Source: Baylisascaris procyonis (taxonomy: Eukaryota; Nematoda; Chromadorea; Rhabditida; Ascarididae). From it: a stretch of DNA of 64,000 nt. The stretch lies in contig JAZARR010000197.1 of the NCBI GenBank assembly GCA_037389465.1, forward strand, positions 1,742,001 to 1,806,000. The letters are read 5' to 3'. The notes under the pieces were generated by a model, which did no database searches, was not told where the DNA came from, and worked only from the letters and a program-made list of their open reading frames with translations. How positions within the stretch are numbered: position 1 is the first letter of the stretch; every line of letters starts with the position of its first letter. The translations under genes and the position numbers were made by a program. Below are positions 1-12,018 of this stretch, piece after piece.

Positions 1-243
1 TTTTTGGTTGGATTTAGGATATCTCAACTATCTTTACGTTTTCAACATAAGGTTTGATGTTCTTAGATTTTTTATTAAGGAAAATTTTTATATATTTGTT
101 GGATTTGACTCAATCAAAGAGGTTTTTGGGGAAGCATATGTTGTCATGATAGATTATCTGATGCGTTTTTTTTTCTTTTTTTTAATTTGAATTTTTCTAT
201 GCGAAATCGATGGTCCCCTTATTGAGTTTTGATGAAATTTTAG
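1..243. other. Upstream sequence, probably intron of the first gene
   Basis: AT-rich sequence with a T-tract and a clean acceptor (TTTTAG) immediately before position 244, where a coding exon opens. The open frame at 8-190 is rich in F, I and Y, has no recognisable domain, and is treated as chance. The start of the first gene lies to the left of the window. Confidence 0.5.
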
Positions 244-3200
244 GCGGCAGTTGAAGTGGATGGTATGATATGTGGTGATGGTGGGTTCGTGTTACCAACT
301 CGACCATCGAGTGTACTTTCACCACCAGTTGTTCCCCCTTCGTCATTCAATACAACCGCTATGTCACTTCAACGTTCTACCATAATGCATCCTGCCAAAA
401 TAGATACGAAAAAAGGTTCTTTCGGTATGTTGATTCGAGTATCTTTTTTGATTTTTTTTCTTTTTTTTCTTTTTTTTTTTTTTTTTGAAATTATACCGAT
501 TTAAATTGATTTTATTATGAAGCCAGCATTTTTATTCGTATTTTTTTATTTTTGCATTTAAAATTATTTTCATATGAATTAAAACGAAAAACATTTAAGA
601 AAGGATGAAATCTCATTTAATGCAAAATTATTTCTGAAGAATATTTTATGCGGTTTCTTTTTTTCCGATATTTTTTTCAATATATAATTTTTTTTTGAGT
701 AAAGGAACGTCGTATTGTTAAACTATAAAGTAGATGTGTACTTTCTTTGATTGTCAGGTTAATTCGGGTCCGTGAATATATTTATATATGGTTGAATAAA
801 AAAAGATGACTGTTTTAAGGCAGTGATGAGGCGGATGTGATGGCATCTGAAGAAGACAAACCAAAAAGACGTCGCTCGAAACCGGTTCGTTGTTTTATTC
901 TCATTCGGTGTTTCTATTTTGCGTATCGCATAGTTTGATGGATGTTTGATGTTTTCGACTGGTATAGATGGGATCTATGGTATCAAGTGCTTTGAGAGTC
1001 GACGACCGGAAAATATTTGTGGAGAAGGGTATGGGATGGTTCAAGCGGGGAATGGATATTGTATAGTTTATGGTGATGGATCAGTGAGAATAAGGGCTGT
1101 TCTTTGCGTCTTTATATCGTGCTAACAGAAACGGGTATAAATCCATGGGTAAGTTCTCTCTCTTTGTTTCTCACTCGTAATTTTTTATGCTCTGCTTTTA
1201 TGACAGTTATTGTGCACTTATTAGTGTTACAATTAGCACTGTTTTTTAGTTAATTTCATTAATAAATAAGTAGATGGTGAATACGGCACATTCGACCATG
1301 GTAGGTTTATTACAGGTAAATAATGCGTCTTTTATGTTGAAATTGATGATGGAAGTTTTATATTTCAGCGCGATAATGCTTCTTGTGTATGTGCACGTGT
1401 ATTACCGTTTATTTTCGAAGCTGTTGCACCTGGGCAGAAAGTGAAGCCTCCACGTGGAAACCCTGATAGACGGTAATTTTATCCTTCTTCTCACTTTCCT
1501 TCTATATTAATAAGATTAGATTTTTTTTAAAGGTTTTATTAAGAGGTGTGAAAACGAGGGAGTGACCTGAGGTGCCATCTTAGCCAGAGAGTGACCTGAG
1601 GTGCATTGGAGTTTTACATTCAGTATAGCCGATGCAACAGACGTCATAAATAATTCCGATGACAATATTGATCAGTGGTGCTAATTTAGTCGTTGTTGGC
1701 CAATTTGATATATTAATTTCTAGCCTACTGTGATATATGCGTATTTTCTGCCTTAAGCAATTTGCAATGCAAGGATCTACCTTACAGAAATAAATTGTTT
1801 CTGCACTAGGGTTGGATGTTGTGAAGCTTAGTATTGCTTTATAGCACCGCGAAGCGACCATCTCCAACGAGTGCACCTGCATTTGCATCGTCAGCACAGC
1901 TTACGAATGCCTCGTCGAGTGGAGTGATGCCACAACCGTTGTTTTCGACGTCAATGCCCTCGTCTTCACGTAGTGTACCTCTATTACCTAGCACACCTGC
2001 TCCTATGTCTCGACTTCATAATGCCACCTCACAACATGCTCTCTCGTCACCAGGTATTAAGCTTTCTTCCAAATATTGTGTAATAATGACAGTACATGAT
2101 ATGATCGGATGGATATTATCATTGATCTATCACTTCGAAGTTCTAAGAAGCAAACAGCTCTGCCAGGGAAATATTGTATGTGGCCGAACTCATGGTGTTC
2201 AGTTTGTGTTTAACGCTGTGATATGATAACATTGATTTTCATGAAATTTAGTGATCGAAGTGATAAGCACCATATGCAAATAAACCAGTTGTTTTTTTTT
2301 TATTAGTTAATTTTTGTAATTTCTAACCACTTCTGTCAACTAATTGATTTTAATTTTATCATCCGTGAAAATTCCAGGTGGATAATCGTGTGTTTGTAGG
2401 ATTATTGATTAAAAGGGCAAGGACAACATCTGCGAATGGAGAGCAAGGTTCAACATCAGAAAACGGCGGTATTGTATATGCACGATCGTTAGTTAGCGCC
2501 TCTAGTATAAACAAGAGTCAAGTCTCTGCATCAAGAACGTATATGAGGTTCGGCATTTTATTGCTTAGCATGTATTTTTATAATTGCTATCTATTTCAAT
2601 AATATATCGACTTTTGAGGTGTAAGGTGCGTAGGTACTTGTAGGGTGGTCTCTCTCAACGGGTCTTTATACTTGCGAGCCCTTCGTTGAGCTTATTTTTC
2701 CTTCAGGTTTTTTCATTTGAAGTTTGACATCAACGTTTCGTCGTTTAGAGGTGGCAAGTTTTATAGACAAACTCAACATATTGGAAGTGACATGCAGTAA
2801 GTTTTTTATGTGTACAGATAAACGTTAGTGGTAAGAATAGAGTATTTGTTTAGAATAAATTTCAAGGATTGCTAATTGAAAAAAAAAAGATTTTTTAAGT
2901 AAAATAAAATTTTGGGGATCAGTGCTTTATGGTTGAAATTCCAAGAAAGGGAGGTTGTTCTAAATTATGAGTTATTCTGAATTTGTCCTGAATTATACAT
3001 CCAGGATTGCCGAGTAGGTCGTTGTTCTCGTTATCGTTAGGAAGTAGAGGAAATCAATGTGCACTTTTTGTCGATGGAAGTGCAAAGTAAGAAGAGCGAT
3101 TAGGTGGTGCGAAGTTTCTATGGGAAAGATATGTAGATTTCCATGTTCATTGCATGTGCTTACAGTCGGGTTTTAATTCTATTTCGTTTAAGATGACCAT

Positions 3201-6200
3201 TGTATGATGTTTCATTGATCACCTGACTGCTCAGATGAATGGGATTTCTTTGATATCCATGGGGAGTTGATCTCGCTTACTTGTCTCATATACATGCCTA
3301 TTTAGGCCTGCGACGGCGACGAAATTCTTCGTCTCTTCTTCACAGGCTGCGTCTGCGTATAGTAACCCAGCCCGGCCATATTATGGTAATCCATCGGCTG
3401 CGGCAATGGGTATTACGGTACGTGGGGCAACACTTGGAGGTGGTGTTACAACGACGAGTGTATCGGCGCCCACATCAATTTCTGAAAAACTGCCGCATTC
3501 ACCGCAGAATGGGCAGCTTGGAGAGGTTCAGCATATGGTTGGTCATGACTACAGCACACCTGCACCTGTGCTTCTACCTGCAGCTCATCAGCAGTTCAAA
3601 ACTCTCCGAAGGTAACTGCATAGATGATTGTTTTTCCTGTTTGACTGAGATAGGCTTTATGTTTGGATCATCTCGTTATATAAGTGGAAGTAAAAGTTCA
3701 ATACTGTAGTAGTGGGGAGGTTCCTTAAGGGTCTTGGGAAGTGATAGTCAACTTCTGATGATATCAGTCTACGCAACCAGAACTTCCCGTCAGATTTATA
3801 TCCTCCAATTTCGTTTAAATTTCAGATCGTCATTTTCATCGACAAAACCTGGCTATGCAGTTGGTGGGTCGTTTTCAATGAGGATGGCGCCAGTGGTCAA
3901 TGGATCGAGCCAGGGATCTGCTGCATCTCATGCGCAACTACTTCAATCTGGTGTGGGATCATCAAGTCACGGTACAACGCCGACCGGATCACATTCGACA
4001 TTACCTTCGCCACCGAGTGCACCTGCACGCCTTAGTGCCTTCTCGGCAGCATGTTCTCAACCATCAGTGCACGTATCGGCTCATCAGACACTGAATCATT
4101 CGCAGTCGTCAGCGGATGCATTGACAGCGGTCAACCCGATTCTGCAAGGTACTATTTTATAAGTTTAGAGGGATGAAATAGGTGATTGGGTGACGAGCAA
4201 GTGGCCTATTTAAAGTAGATTAATTGCGATTATGATGGAATTTCTCGAATTTCTAGTAATATAAACTTAGTAATAGTGGATTAAATGATAGTAACGTAGT
4301 TTTGTGACCTGCAGGATGTATTTTGTATTATTTGGTACTTATGTTACATTGGATGAGGCTTTCTTCTTATTAGCAGATTACTAATTGTTTAGGTCGGAAA
4401 ATTGGGCCTAGTGCTGAAAATGAAGCAAGAAAATGGTCCTCTTTTTTTATGCTGATGATGGAATTCATTTGGGTGGCGTAAATTGTATTTTCCGTCAGCG
4501 TGTATTACTGCTTAATTGTTTTAAAATTGTATGAGGATTATAAGAGTTTCGTTTCCTTATATGATTACATCGTTAGTTTTATAGACGAGCAAAGTGGGAA
4601 TGTGGAAGAAACGATTACAATGGTGGAAAGGATGAGCGACGATACGACCATGGCCAGTAGTGAGCCTGGCAGTTCTCTTTCAGAGGGTTGGTTCTTCATT
4701 CTTCTTATACTATATATGCGCCACTAGGTGGGAAATGCAAAAATAGTATAGTGTTAGAACGTAGGAAGAGAAAAGTCGAGCAGAGAAATATACTAAGAAG
4801 TACATTTTACAAATTTGATGCTTTATTGACCCATTTCACTGTAAATAAGTACTTAGCGGATACGATAGGTGATCAAGAGGGTCATATTTGGCTATTGATA
4901 AGCAATTTATAGTTCAGTTAGGGAAATTTGCTTTGCAACCTTATGCCGTGAGCGTATGTAAATTTTCAATTTCGCATTATAAAATCGGCAACTATTAAGA
5001 TTAGAAAGTGATAGGTTTAACGACCATCGTAAACTAATCCTCCTTTATACTATTGATCCACGTTAATCCGTCAACGTTAAATGTATTTATAAATTTTTTA
5101 GGTGTTGAAGATTGGATATATATCTTATCGACCAGATTTTCATTTTATTTTGGTCTGATCATATAAAAGTGATTCATTTTTTTAAAATAAAAGAATTGTA
5201 AAATTGGTCGGATCAGCTAAAATATGAAAGCATTATTATTGATATTTGATTATTTCTTTTCAACGCATGTAACTAGTTCATCAGTTTAATAGAATGGGAA
5301 AACACATCGCGAAAAGCGCATATCATGCCCTTCATTGCATAAATCGGAATTCTTCCGGGGTCGGTGAATTTCGCGCATTGTATCATAGAGGTTGGCCTCA
5401 TGTAATGGCATATTTAGGGATAGGAATAATAGTGATCGCCTGGAATAAATGGTGGAATAAAAGAAAGGAAGTAAGTATTCGGGAAAGTTGCAGCATTCTT
5501 GGCACAGGTGCGATGCTTTTAGTTGGCTAGTCATGTACACTGAAGAATGTTGCATTTGCTGATGGGATGATGCTTTTTTATTTATTTAAGCGTTGTTTTG
5601 AAAAGAACGATTGTATTAGGAAAGCGCATCGGGGATATTTGATGGTTATATTGAGCTTACCTGTAAATTACTGCATATTAGAGGTGAATATAAAACCACA
5701 AATGTTTTGTAGGCGTACGTCTGGAATGTGATGAGGTGATGATTCCTGAGCAGCGATGTGTTATCACTACGATCGGATCTGCGTCGATAGCACCGCATCG
5801 CCTTAATCATCATATTACGCATACCTCCTCTATTTCACCACGTAATTTATTTATTCTTATTTGTGAAGAGGATATAAAAAAACAAGAGAAACAATTGTTG
5901 TTTGTCTAAATTAATGGATGGATCCGATTGAGATGTTTTTCTGGATGTATCGTTTTTTACTTTTATTTTTTGTTTTTTTATTTTTATTTTTTATTTTTTT
6001 GAAAATTGAAGAATGGGATATGAGGTGGCTAGAAAGGAGGAAAGGTGAACGATACTTGCGATAGAGGTCTAAGGTTTGCTTTCAACGACGCATATACTGA
6101 ATCCATAAATTCAAACTTATGTTCCTCCCATTTTTTCTACCTTCTTCTTCAATAAAGTCGCGAAACCTTTAATCCCCTCCTGTTCTCTAATATGTGGTTC

Positions 6201-6648
6201 AGGAATTGTTTATTTTTAAACCTTTGATTTCCTTTTTAAATAGAAATGCGCTCAATGTGGGATTACATATGCGTCATTGAGTGTTTTAAATACGGCTTTT
6301 TTTTAATATCGGTGTCTAATCTATACTAATTGCAGAGTTCAATTGCAGTTATTATTAATCACACCTATATTTAACCCAGTGCAACTTTTTTAATTAAAAC
6401 CAATCGAAGTGTTGGCATACAGTGCGCCTAAAAGGATAGTTTATGTTGCCTCGAAATGGCCTTTTCTGCTTAATTTGTGTTGTTTTTTAGGTGGACAATC
6501 GCTATCACTAATGGTAGACTATGCGGGTGAGGATGAGGTAATGCCACGAGGCCATCGTCTAATACCACAAGAGTATGTCAACGCTGTGATGCATCATGAT
6601 GCACATGATACGGTAGGATTAGTGCCCACTGGTCAGTGTATACGATGA
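244..6648 (+). CDS. Ser/Pro-rich putative nuclear protein, 15 exons, 5' partial
   Basis: I do not recognise this family. Exons inferred from GT-AG sites and continuous phase: 244-424, 820-884, 968-1028, 1129-1148, 1274-1315, 1369-1472, 1845-2053, 2400-2547, 2707-2796, 3018-3086, 3306-3611, 3826-4148, 4585-4686, 5713-5841 and 6491-6648. They total 2007 nt, giving 668 residues and a TGA at 6646-6648, with every junction in phase. Near residue 74 an acidic stretch (EADVMASEED) runs into a basic cluster (KPKRRRSK) that looks like a nuclear localisation signal. Residues about 83-157 (around RVDDRKIFVEKETGINPW and PRGNPDRR) are the most globular-looking part. Most of the middle is low-complexity Ser, Pro, Thr, Ala and Gln. 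The C-terminus is acidic and His-containing (DYAGEDEVMPRGHRLIP, then MHHDAHDTVG). Composition suggests a transcription or chromatin regulator, by inference only. The least certain parts are the 20-nt and 42-nt microexons and the acceptors at 2707 and 3018. The gene continues upstream of the window. Confidence 0.6.
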
Positions 6649-6780
6649 CCATTACCTTGTATTTATCGTTATGATATGCAGTCGGCTAAATTCATCGTAT
6701 ATTCGGCAAACGATATAGATAGCTGGAGAATTTGATTCCAAATTTGTGTCACAATATATTTGACCTCACATGGGTAGCAA

Positions 6781-6833
6781 GTGGGTGGGGGGAGGGGGGA
6801 GGGGGAAGGAGGGGTGAGGGTAAAAGAGGGGAA
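6781..6833 (+). other. G-rich tract, quadruplex-capable
   Basis: A run of GGG to GGGGGG blocks separated by one to three other bases, about 150 nt downstream of the first gene's stop codon. It fits the simple four-G-run pattern for a G-quadruplex on the plus strand. Function is unknown. Confidence 0.5.
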
Positions 6834-7403
6834 AGTTAATTTCTATGATTCGAGAAAGAGGAGCGGTCAGTGAAAATTTAGTATTTTATAAATCTTGTCT
6901 TTTTATGAATCTTTGAATCGTATGGAATTCTTTTATGAAATGGAATTTTAAAGTAAAGAATTGTCGAAAGAAGTGTTACGATTTTGTGGTGCAAAAATAT
7001 ATAAGGTTTTTAATGTGCTCTTTTTGAAGCTTTGTAAAACGGTATTATGGTGGCGCCACTTCTATATTTATGCATGTTTTTTTTAATATTTATGAATTCG
7101 GATTGTTTTGTAAATTAAAATGCAAAAGCACTTATCGTGCCACTTTTTCCGGCGCATATGTCCGATTATTTTCGAAGTATTCAATTCATATTTGTTGATA
7201 AGAAGGTAATAAAATGGGTAGATTTGTTGTATGGGCTAGGAGTTGAAGAGGAGAATGGCTTCCCATTAAAAGAAGATATTAGTGGTTTCCGATATACCAG
7301 ATATAAAAATGTTTCTTTAGAGAAGCACGTTTTCCTAGGGGATTTCATTTCCTATTGGTCAAGCGTTGAGCCTGAAAATTGTATATTTGAAGGACTTTTT
7401 ATG

Positions 7404-7530
7404 TGATGGTCACTATGACCCTCAATAGTCGACAATGCGATGGTGATTATTACTGACCCTTAGTAGTTTATGATGCGATGGTCATTATTACTGACCCTTA
7501 ATAGTCTATAATGCGGCGGTCATCATTACA
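7404..7530. repeat. Short degenerate tandem repeat, about 3 copies
   Basis: Three diverged copies of a unit of roughly 38-46 bp built around GATGGTCATTATTACTGACC followed by AGT, a short AT stretch and ATGCG. It directly follows the 89-codon open frame. Confidence 0.6.
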
Positions 7531-9654
7531 TTTCATTTTGTGTAATATGGTGGTCATATCGCTTATCGTGCAGCCATGATACGGCAATCGTCTTCTCTGT
7601 CATCTTCCATATTGTTATCTTTGTATGTGTTTGTGAAATTGCCCAGTTTAAACTCTATGAAAGGGTTTTGATGGTGGTTTTTTAATGTTTTGATTTGCAA
7701 CATTCGTACTGTAGAATCTCGATCGGCTTGTCTTCCTTTGAAAGCTGGGATCAGTGAATATGAGATTTGAAGCAGATAAAGGTGGAGCTGGAGTCAATAA
7801 TTCTTGTGGGAAGTATGGATATTTTGTATCTCCAATCGAACACCGGTAGAACATATGTTTTGCTTGATGCATTTGATAGCTCATACCTTTCCAACCTCTA
7901 TATTATGGGGGTTTGGGAATGTTGGTGTGATTATTAGAGAGTGTAATATTGGTTTATAGTTTGGTCTGCATAGTTCTTTTGCTGTCATCTGTTCATCGGA
8001 ATAATTTCATCAGTACTATTGAAAATGATGAGATTTGATTTATTAATTAAGACTGTTTATTTTAATTTTATAAATATAATTTTTTTCTATGATATAGATT
8101 CATAGAATCGTTTAAGTTACTTAAAGTTTTGATTAGTGAACGGACGAATTATCATATAATTTTTAGCTCAAATATGTCGATTAGAATTTTTGGGTTATTT
8201 AAAAAAAATCTTTTTAACTAGATTGGGTAGAGAGATTTAAAAAAAAATTTTTTTAAAGCTTCATTAAGGTTGGTAGAGGTAGATTTGAACTTAATTAAGG
8301 TTGATAGAGGTGGATTTGGTGGATATGGGATTCCATTGTGGTTGTTGTTTTTGAACGATCTTTCAATGAATGCAGCTATTATGATTTTTTTTATTTTTTA
8401 TTTTTTTTATTTCTATTCCATATACTCTCATTTAGTCATCTCATCTCTTAATTATTATAATTTCGGTGTATTTAGATTAATACGATGTGTTTTTTTTTAT
8501 TAAATTGACTTCAATTAAATTGTTATATTCCCTCAAATATTGTTTATTGATTTATTAAGTGTTTTTTTTTGTGCATATGATCATATCTATTCAAAAAGTA
8601 TTATTTCCGATTTTTTCGTCCTTTTTTTGCTGAAATTCACTAAAATTGGCAAAAGTCTAAAAAAATTCGAGAAATTTATTTTTCGCTGAAAAAGTATTTT
8701 CTATTTTCAAATATTCCAAAGTAATCTGTGAATTTACATGATTGTGGATATTATTTTATTTATTTCAATTTTTTCTTTTTTCGTGAAGCGATTTTTATGT
8801 GAAAAAAAACAGATAATAATAAGTGTATTATTTTATTATTTTTTATTATATATGAATCATTGTTTGTTTGTTTTTTAAAAAATATATATACATATTCGAT
8901 TCGCCTTTAAAAAATTTTCATTTTACAATTTTTCAATTTTCAATATTTTTTGTTGAATTAATCATATTTTAAGTTTTTAAGCGCTTTTTAGTTGAAAGTA
9001 GAAAGCTGTATAGTTGGAAAAAAAAATGTAATTTTGGGATTAATATTTTATTTCAGGTTAAATTTTATTATTTTTTTCTTTTTTTTGAAAATGGTCTGTT
9101 TTTTTTTTCTGATTTTCAATCTTATTATTCAAATAAGTTCATTCCGATTTGTCTCCTCCACTAAGCGCTTTCCAGTTAGTGGGATATTTTTTAACAGATA
9201 TTAGGAAGGTTTATTTGGGGGGGGGGGGGTAGGGGAAAGGAGGGGGAAGGATCTGATCTGAATTTCGATCAGGTCTTATTGGCGACTGCTACTCATTATT
9301 CGAAAAATGTATGTAGAATGCATTTGATTATAAATTTAAAAAAAAAAAATGTGTGTGAAATTCATTGCTAAATGTTAATTATTTTGTTTATATATTATTG
9401 TGCTATCATTTTGTTGTGTTTTCCCTCATTATTGCTAAGATATTACTAGCTTAATTAGTTTTAATAAAAATTCATTCATTTTATTGTTTTTTTTTTAATT
9501 TATTTTAAAATATATGAGAAATGAACGATCATCATTGAAATATTTTATACATTTTTATATAGATGAAGTAGAAATTAGTGAAATTTACGTTGATTTCTTC
9601 ATACCTGTTGCTCTCACAAACGTGCATAATTGTGTCAACGTAAGATTTTTTGGG

Positions 9655-10492
9655 ATTTTAGCGAAGATTTCCACCTTCCCGCATGGGAAGGATAATTTTA
9701 GCGAAGATTTCTACCTTCCCTCTCGGGAACGATGATTTTAGCGAAGATTTCCACCTTCCCTCTCGGGAACGATGATTTTAGCGAAGATTTCCACCTTCCC
9801 TCTCGGGAACGATGATTTTAGCGAAGATTTCTACCTTCCCTCTCGGGAACGATGATTTTAGCGAAGATTTCTACCTTCCCTCTCGGGAACGATGATTTTA
9901 GCGAAGATTTCCACCTTCCCTCTCGGGAACGATGATTTTAGCGAAGATTTCTACCTTCCCTCTCGGGAACGATGATTTTAGCGAAGATTTCCACCTTCCC
10001 TCTCGGGAACGATGATTTTAGCGAAGATTTCTACCTTCCCTCTCGGGAACGATGATTTTAGCGAAGATTTCTACCTTCCCTCTCGGGAACGATGATTTTA
10101 GCGAAGATTTCTACCTTCCCTCTCGGGAACGATGATTTTAGCGAAGATTTCCACCTTCCCTCTCGGGAACGATGATTTTAGCGAAGATTTCCACCTTCCC
10201 TCTCGGGAATGATGATTTTAGCGAAGATTTCCACCTTCCCTCTCGGGAACGATGATTTTAGCGAAGATTTCCACCTTCCCTCTCGGGAACGATGATTTTA
10301 GCGAAGATTTCCACCTTCCCTCTCGGGAACGATGATTTTAGCGAAGATTTCTACCTTCCCTCTCGGGAACGATGATTTTAGCGAAGATTTCCACCTTCCC
10401 TCTCGGGAACGATGATTTTAGCGAAGATTTCTACCTTCCCTCTCGGGAACGATGATTTTAGCGAAGATTTCCACCCCGTATGGGAACGATGC
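9655..10492. repeat. Minisatellite, 40-bp unit, 21 copies
   Basis: Exact 40-bp periodicity with units beginning GCGAAGATTT at 9661, 9701, 9741 and so on to 10461. Units are almost identical. The main variation is one C/T site (GATTTCCACC or GATTTCTACC), plus one A/T variant in the unit at 10181. Each unit contains a small inverted repeat, TTCCC-TCTC-GGGAA. The first and last units are diverged at the loop, as expected at array edges. There are no variable spacers, so this is not a CRISPR array. It lies in gene-poor DNA. Confidence 0.95.
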
Positions 10493-10997
10493 TCGATCTT
10501 AAATAAGTTTGGGTGAATATAGGTTGTAATTTTCGAAGTGTTTCCAGCATTAAAGGAAGTTTACAATAAGTTTAGAGTCAGTTATAATATTAAAGTCGAA
10601 ATATCGTTTAAGGAGAGAACGACCTCTCATCTTGGGGTGGGAAAACCTTCATATTGGCAGTTGATATGAGCAAAAAGACGTTTTTCTTGGGAATGCCATA
10701 GTTCTGATCACTGATAAACTTATCTAGGTGCTGCAGGAAATAAAAGTGATAGGTGGAATTGTACAATGGATGGAAAATTATAGTCTTATAAGCAATGCGA
10801 TGAGTAAGAATACCACCCACAATGTAATTAGAAATTATTGATATAGATGGGAAATAAAAGAATGTGGCCAAAGAAAGTCAACAACATCGCCAAAATTTAA
10901 TTGTAAGTTTTAGCGTATAGGAAAGCTTATAGATATATCGATAAATAAATATATCGATATCTTATATATATCTTATAATTAAATGTATATCTTATCT

Positions 10998-10998
<1 letters not shown>

Positions 10999-11052
<54 letters not shown>
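10999..11052. repeat. (TA)n microsatellite
   Basis: Uninterrupted AT/TA dinucleotides for about 54 bp, flanked on both sides by ATATCGATATCTT-like sequence. Confidence 0.95.
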
Positions 11053-11056
<4 letters not shown>

Positions 11057-11204
11057 ATCTTCAATAAAAAATAATTAAATAAAGAATCTATAAGCATATT
11101 TTATTTTAGAGAAGTTTAGTGTTATTGCGATACAGAAAACGTGGATATGCGTATTATAACACAATGCCTGAAAATGTTGCAAAGTTTTTTGAAAAATAAG
11201 TTTT

Positions 11205-12018
11205 AGGTACTTGGAATGTACTCTTAATGCGAGAGAAGTAGGAAAACAGAGGAAGGTAAATAATTTGGCATTTACTAAACAGATACATGAACATCAGATC
11301 ATTGAAAGTAATATTCTTTAATGGTTATTTCCAGCCGGTTGGTACTAACGGATTACTCGCCAGATATTATTTTAGATTCGAATAAAAAATGATAGGAAGA
11401 CTAGGAGATTTGATCATCTGTTTCCATCGTCAAGTTTAGTTAAGCCATTGCGGCTGGTACAAATATTTCAGGCAAATAGTTGGCAATATACTCGGCTGGT
11501 TTCGGTTTTTTTTTTAAATTCTTAATTTCCGGAAGAATCTTAAGGAGGTTGGATGACAAAAGGATCAATAATTTAGCGGAGTATTGGCTTTCATTCCTTA
11601 GTTTTTTGCCTTTGACATGTACGTCATAAAGACATGATTTTAATTGAAAACTTATATGTTGCATGATTAAATTTTAGCTGCGATCCTATACTAGTAATAA
11701 TAGTGGATTTCTTACATATTTAACCGAATTTCAGGAAGGCGAATAGAGGAGCTGACTGATTTTATGGAAGATTTCTTGCCAAGGTTGTTTTTTACCTTCA
11801 TTTGTGGTTCAAAGAAACCGATGAAGGAAGATTCTGTTGTCGGGTCGGGAGTCGACAACGAATGAGAACGAAAAGTTGTTTATTCGCTTATGGAAAACGA
11901 CTGGTAATAAGAAGAAAGGAAAGCAATGCAATAAGAAAACGATTCTCGAGGAGTTGGTAAGTGATGACTTATTTCTTCGTGAATCATTAAATATATTCAT
12001 TAAACCTTCGAGGTGATT
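11205..12018 (+). mobile_element. Possible decayed non-LTR retroelement fragment
   Basis: At 11205 the frame reads GTWNV, like the start of many LINE endonuclease domains (TWNVRTLN). After an apparent frameshift it continues LNAREVGKQRKVNNLA, again LINE-like in pattern. Further open pieces follow: RRIEELTDFMEDF around 11745-11785, and a Lys-rich frame (KLFIRLWKTTGNKKK) to a stop at 12018. No intact reading frame, poly-A tail or target-site duplication is visible. This could be chance similarity, or remnants of an unrelated gene. Confidence 0.2.

Larger units (their letters stand above)
6649..9654. other. Gene-poor spacer
   Basis: AT-rich intergenic DNA after the stop of the first gene. It holds a G-rich tract (6781-6833), an isolated 89-codon open frame at 7137-7406 with no recognisable domain or splice partners, a short tandem repeat at 7404-7530, and many poly-T runs between 8380 and 9190. 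No gene can be supported. Confidence 0.6.

Noticed and set aside
7137..7406. 89-codon open frame as a gene
   Set aside because: No domain, no credible splice partners, and it runs directly into a tandem repeat. It could be an exon of something unseen, but the support is too weak.
9655..10492. CRISPR-like array
   Set aside because: The 40-bp units are contiguous with no variable spacers, and the host is clearly eukaryotic.
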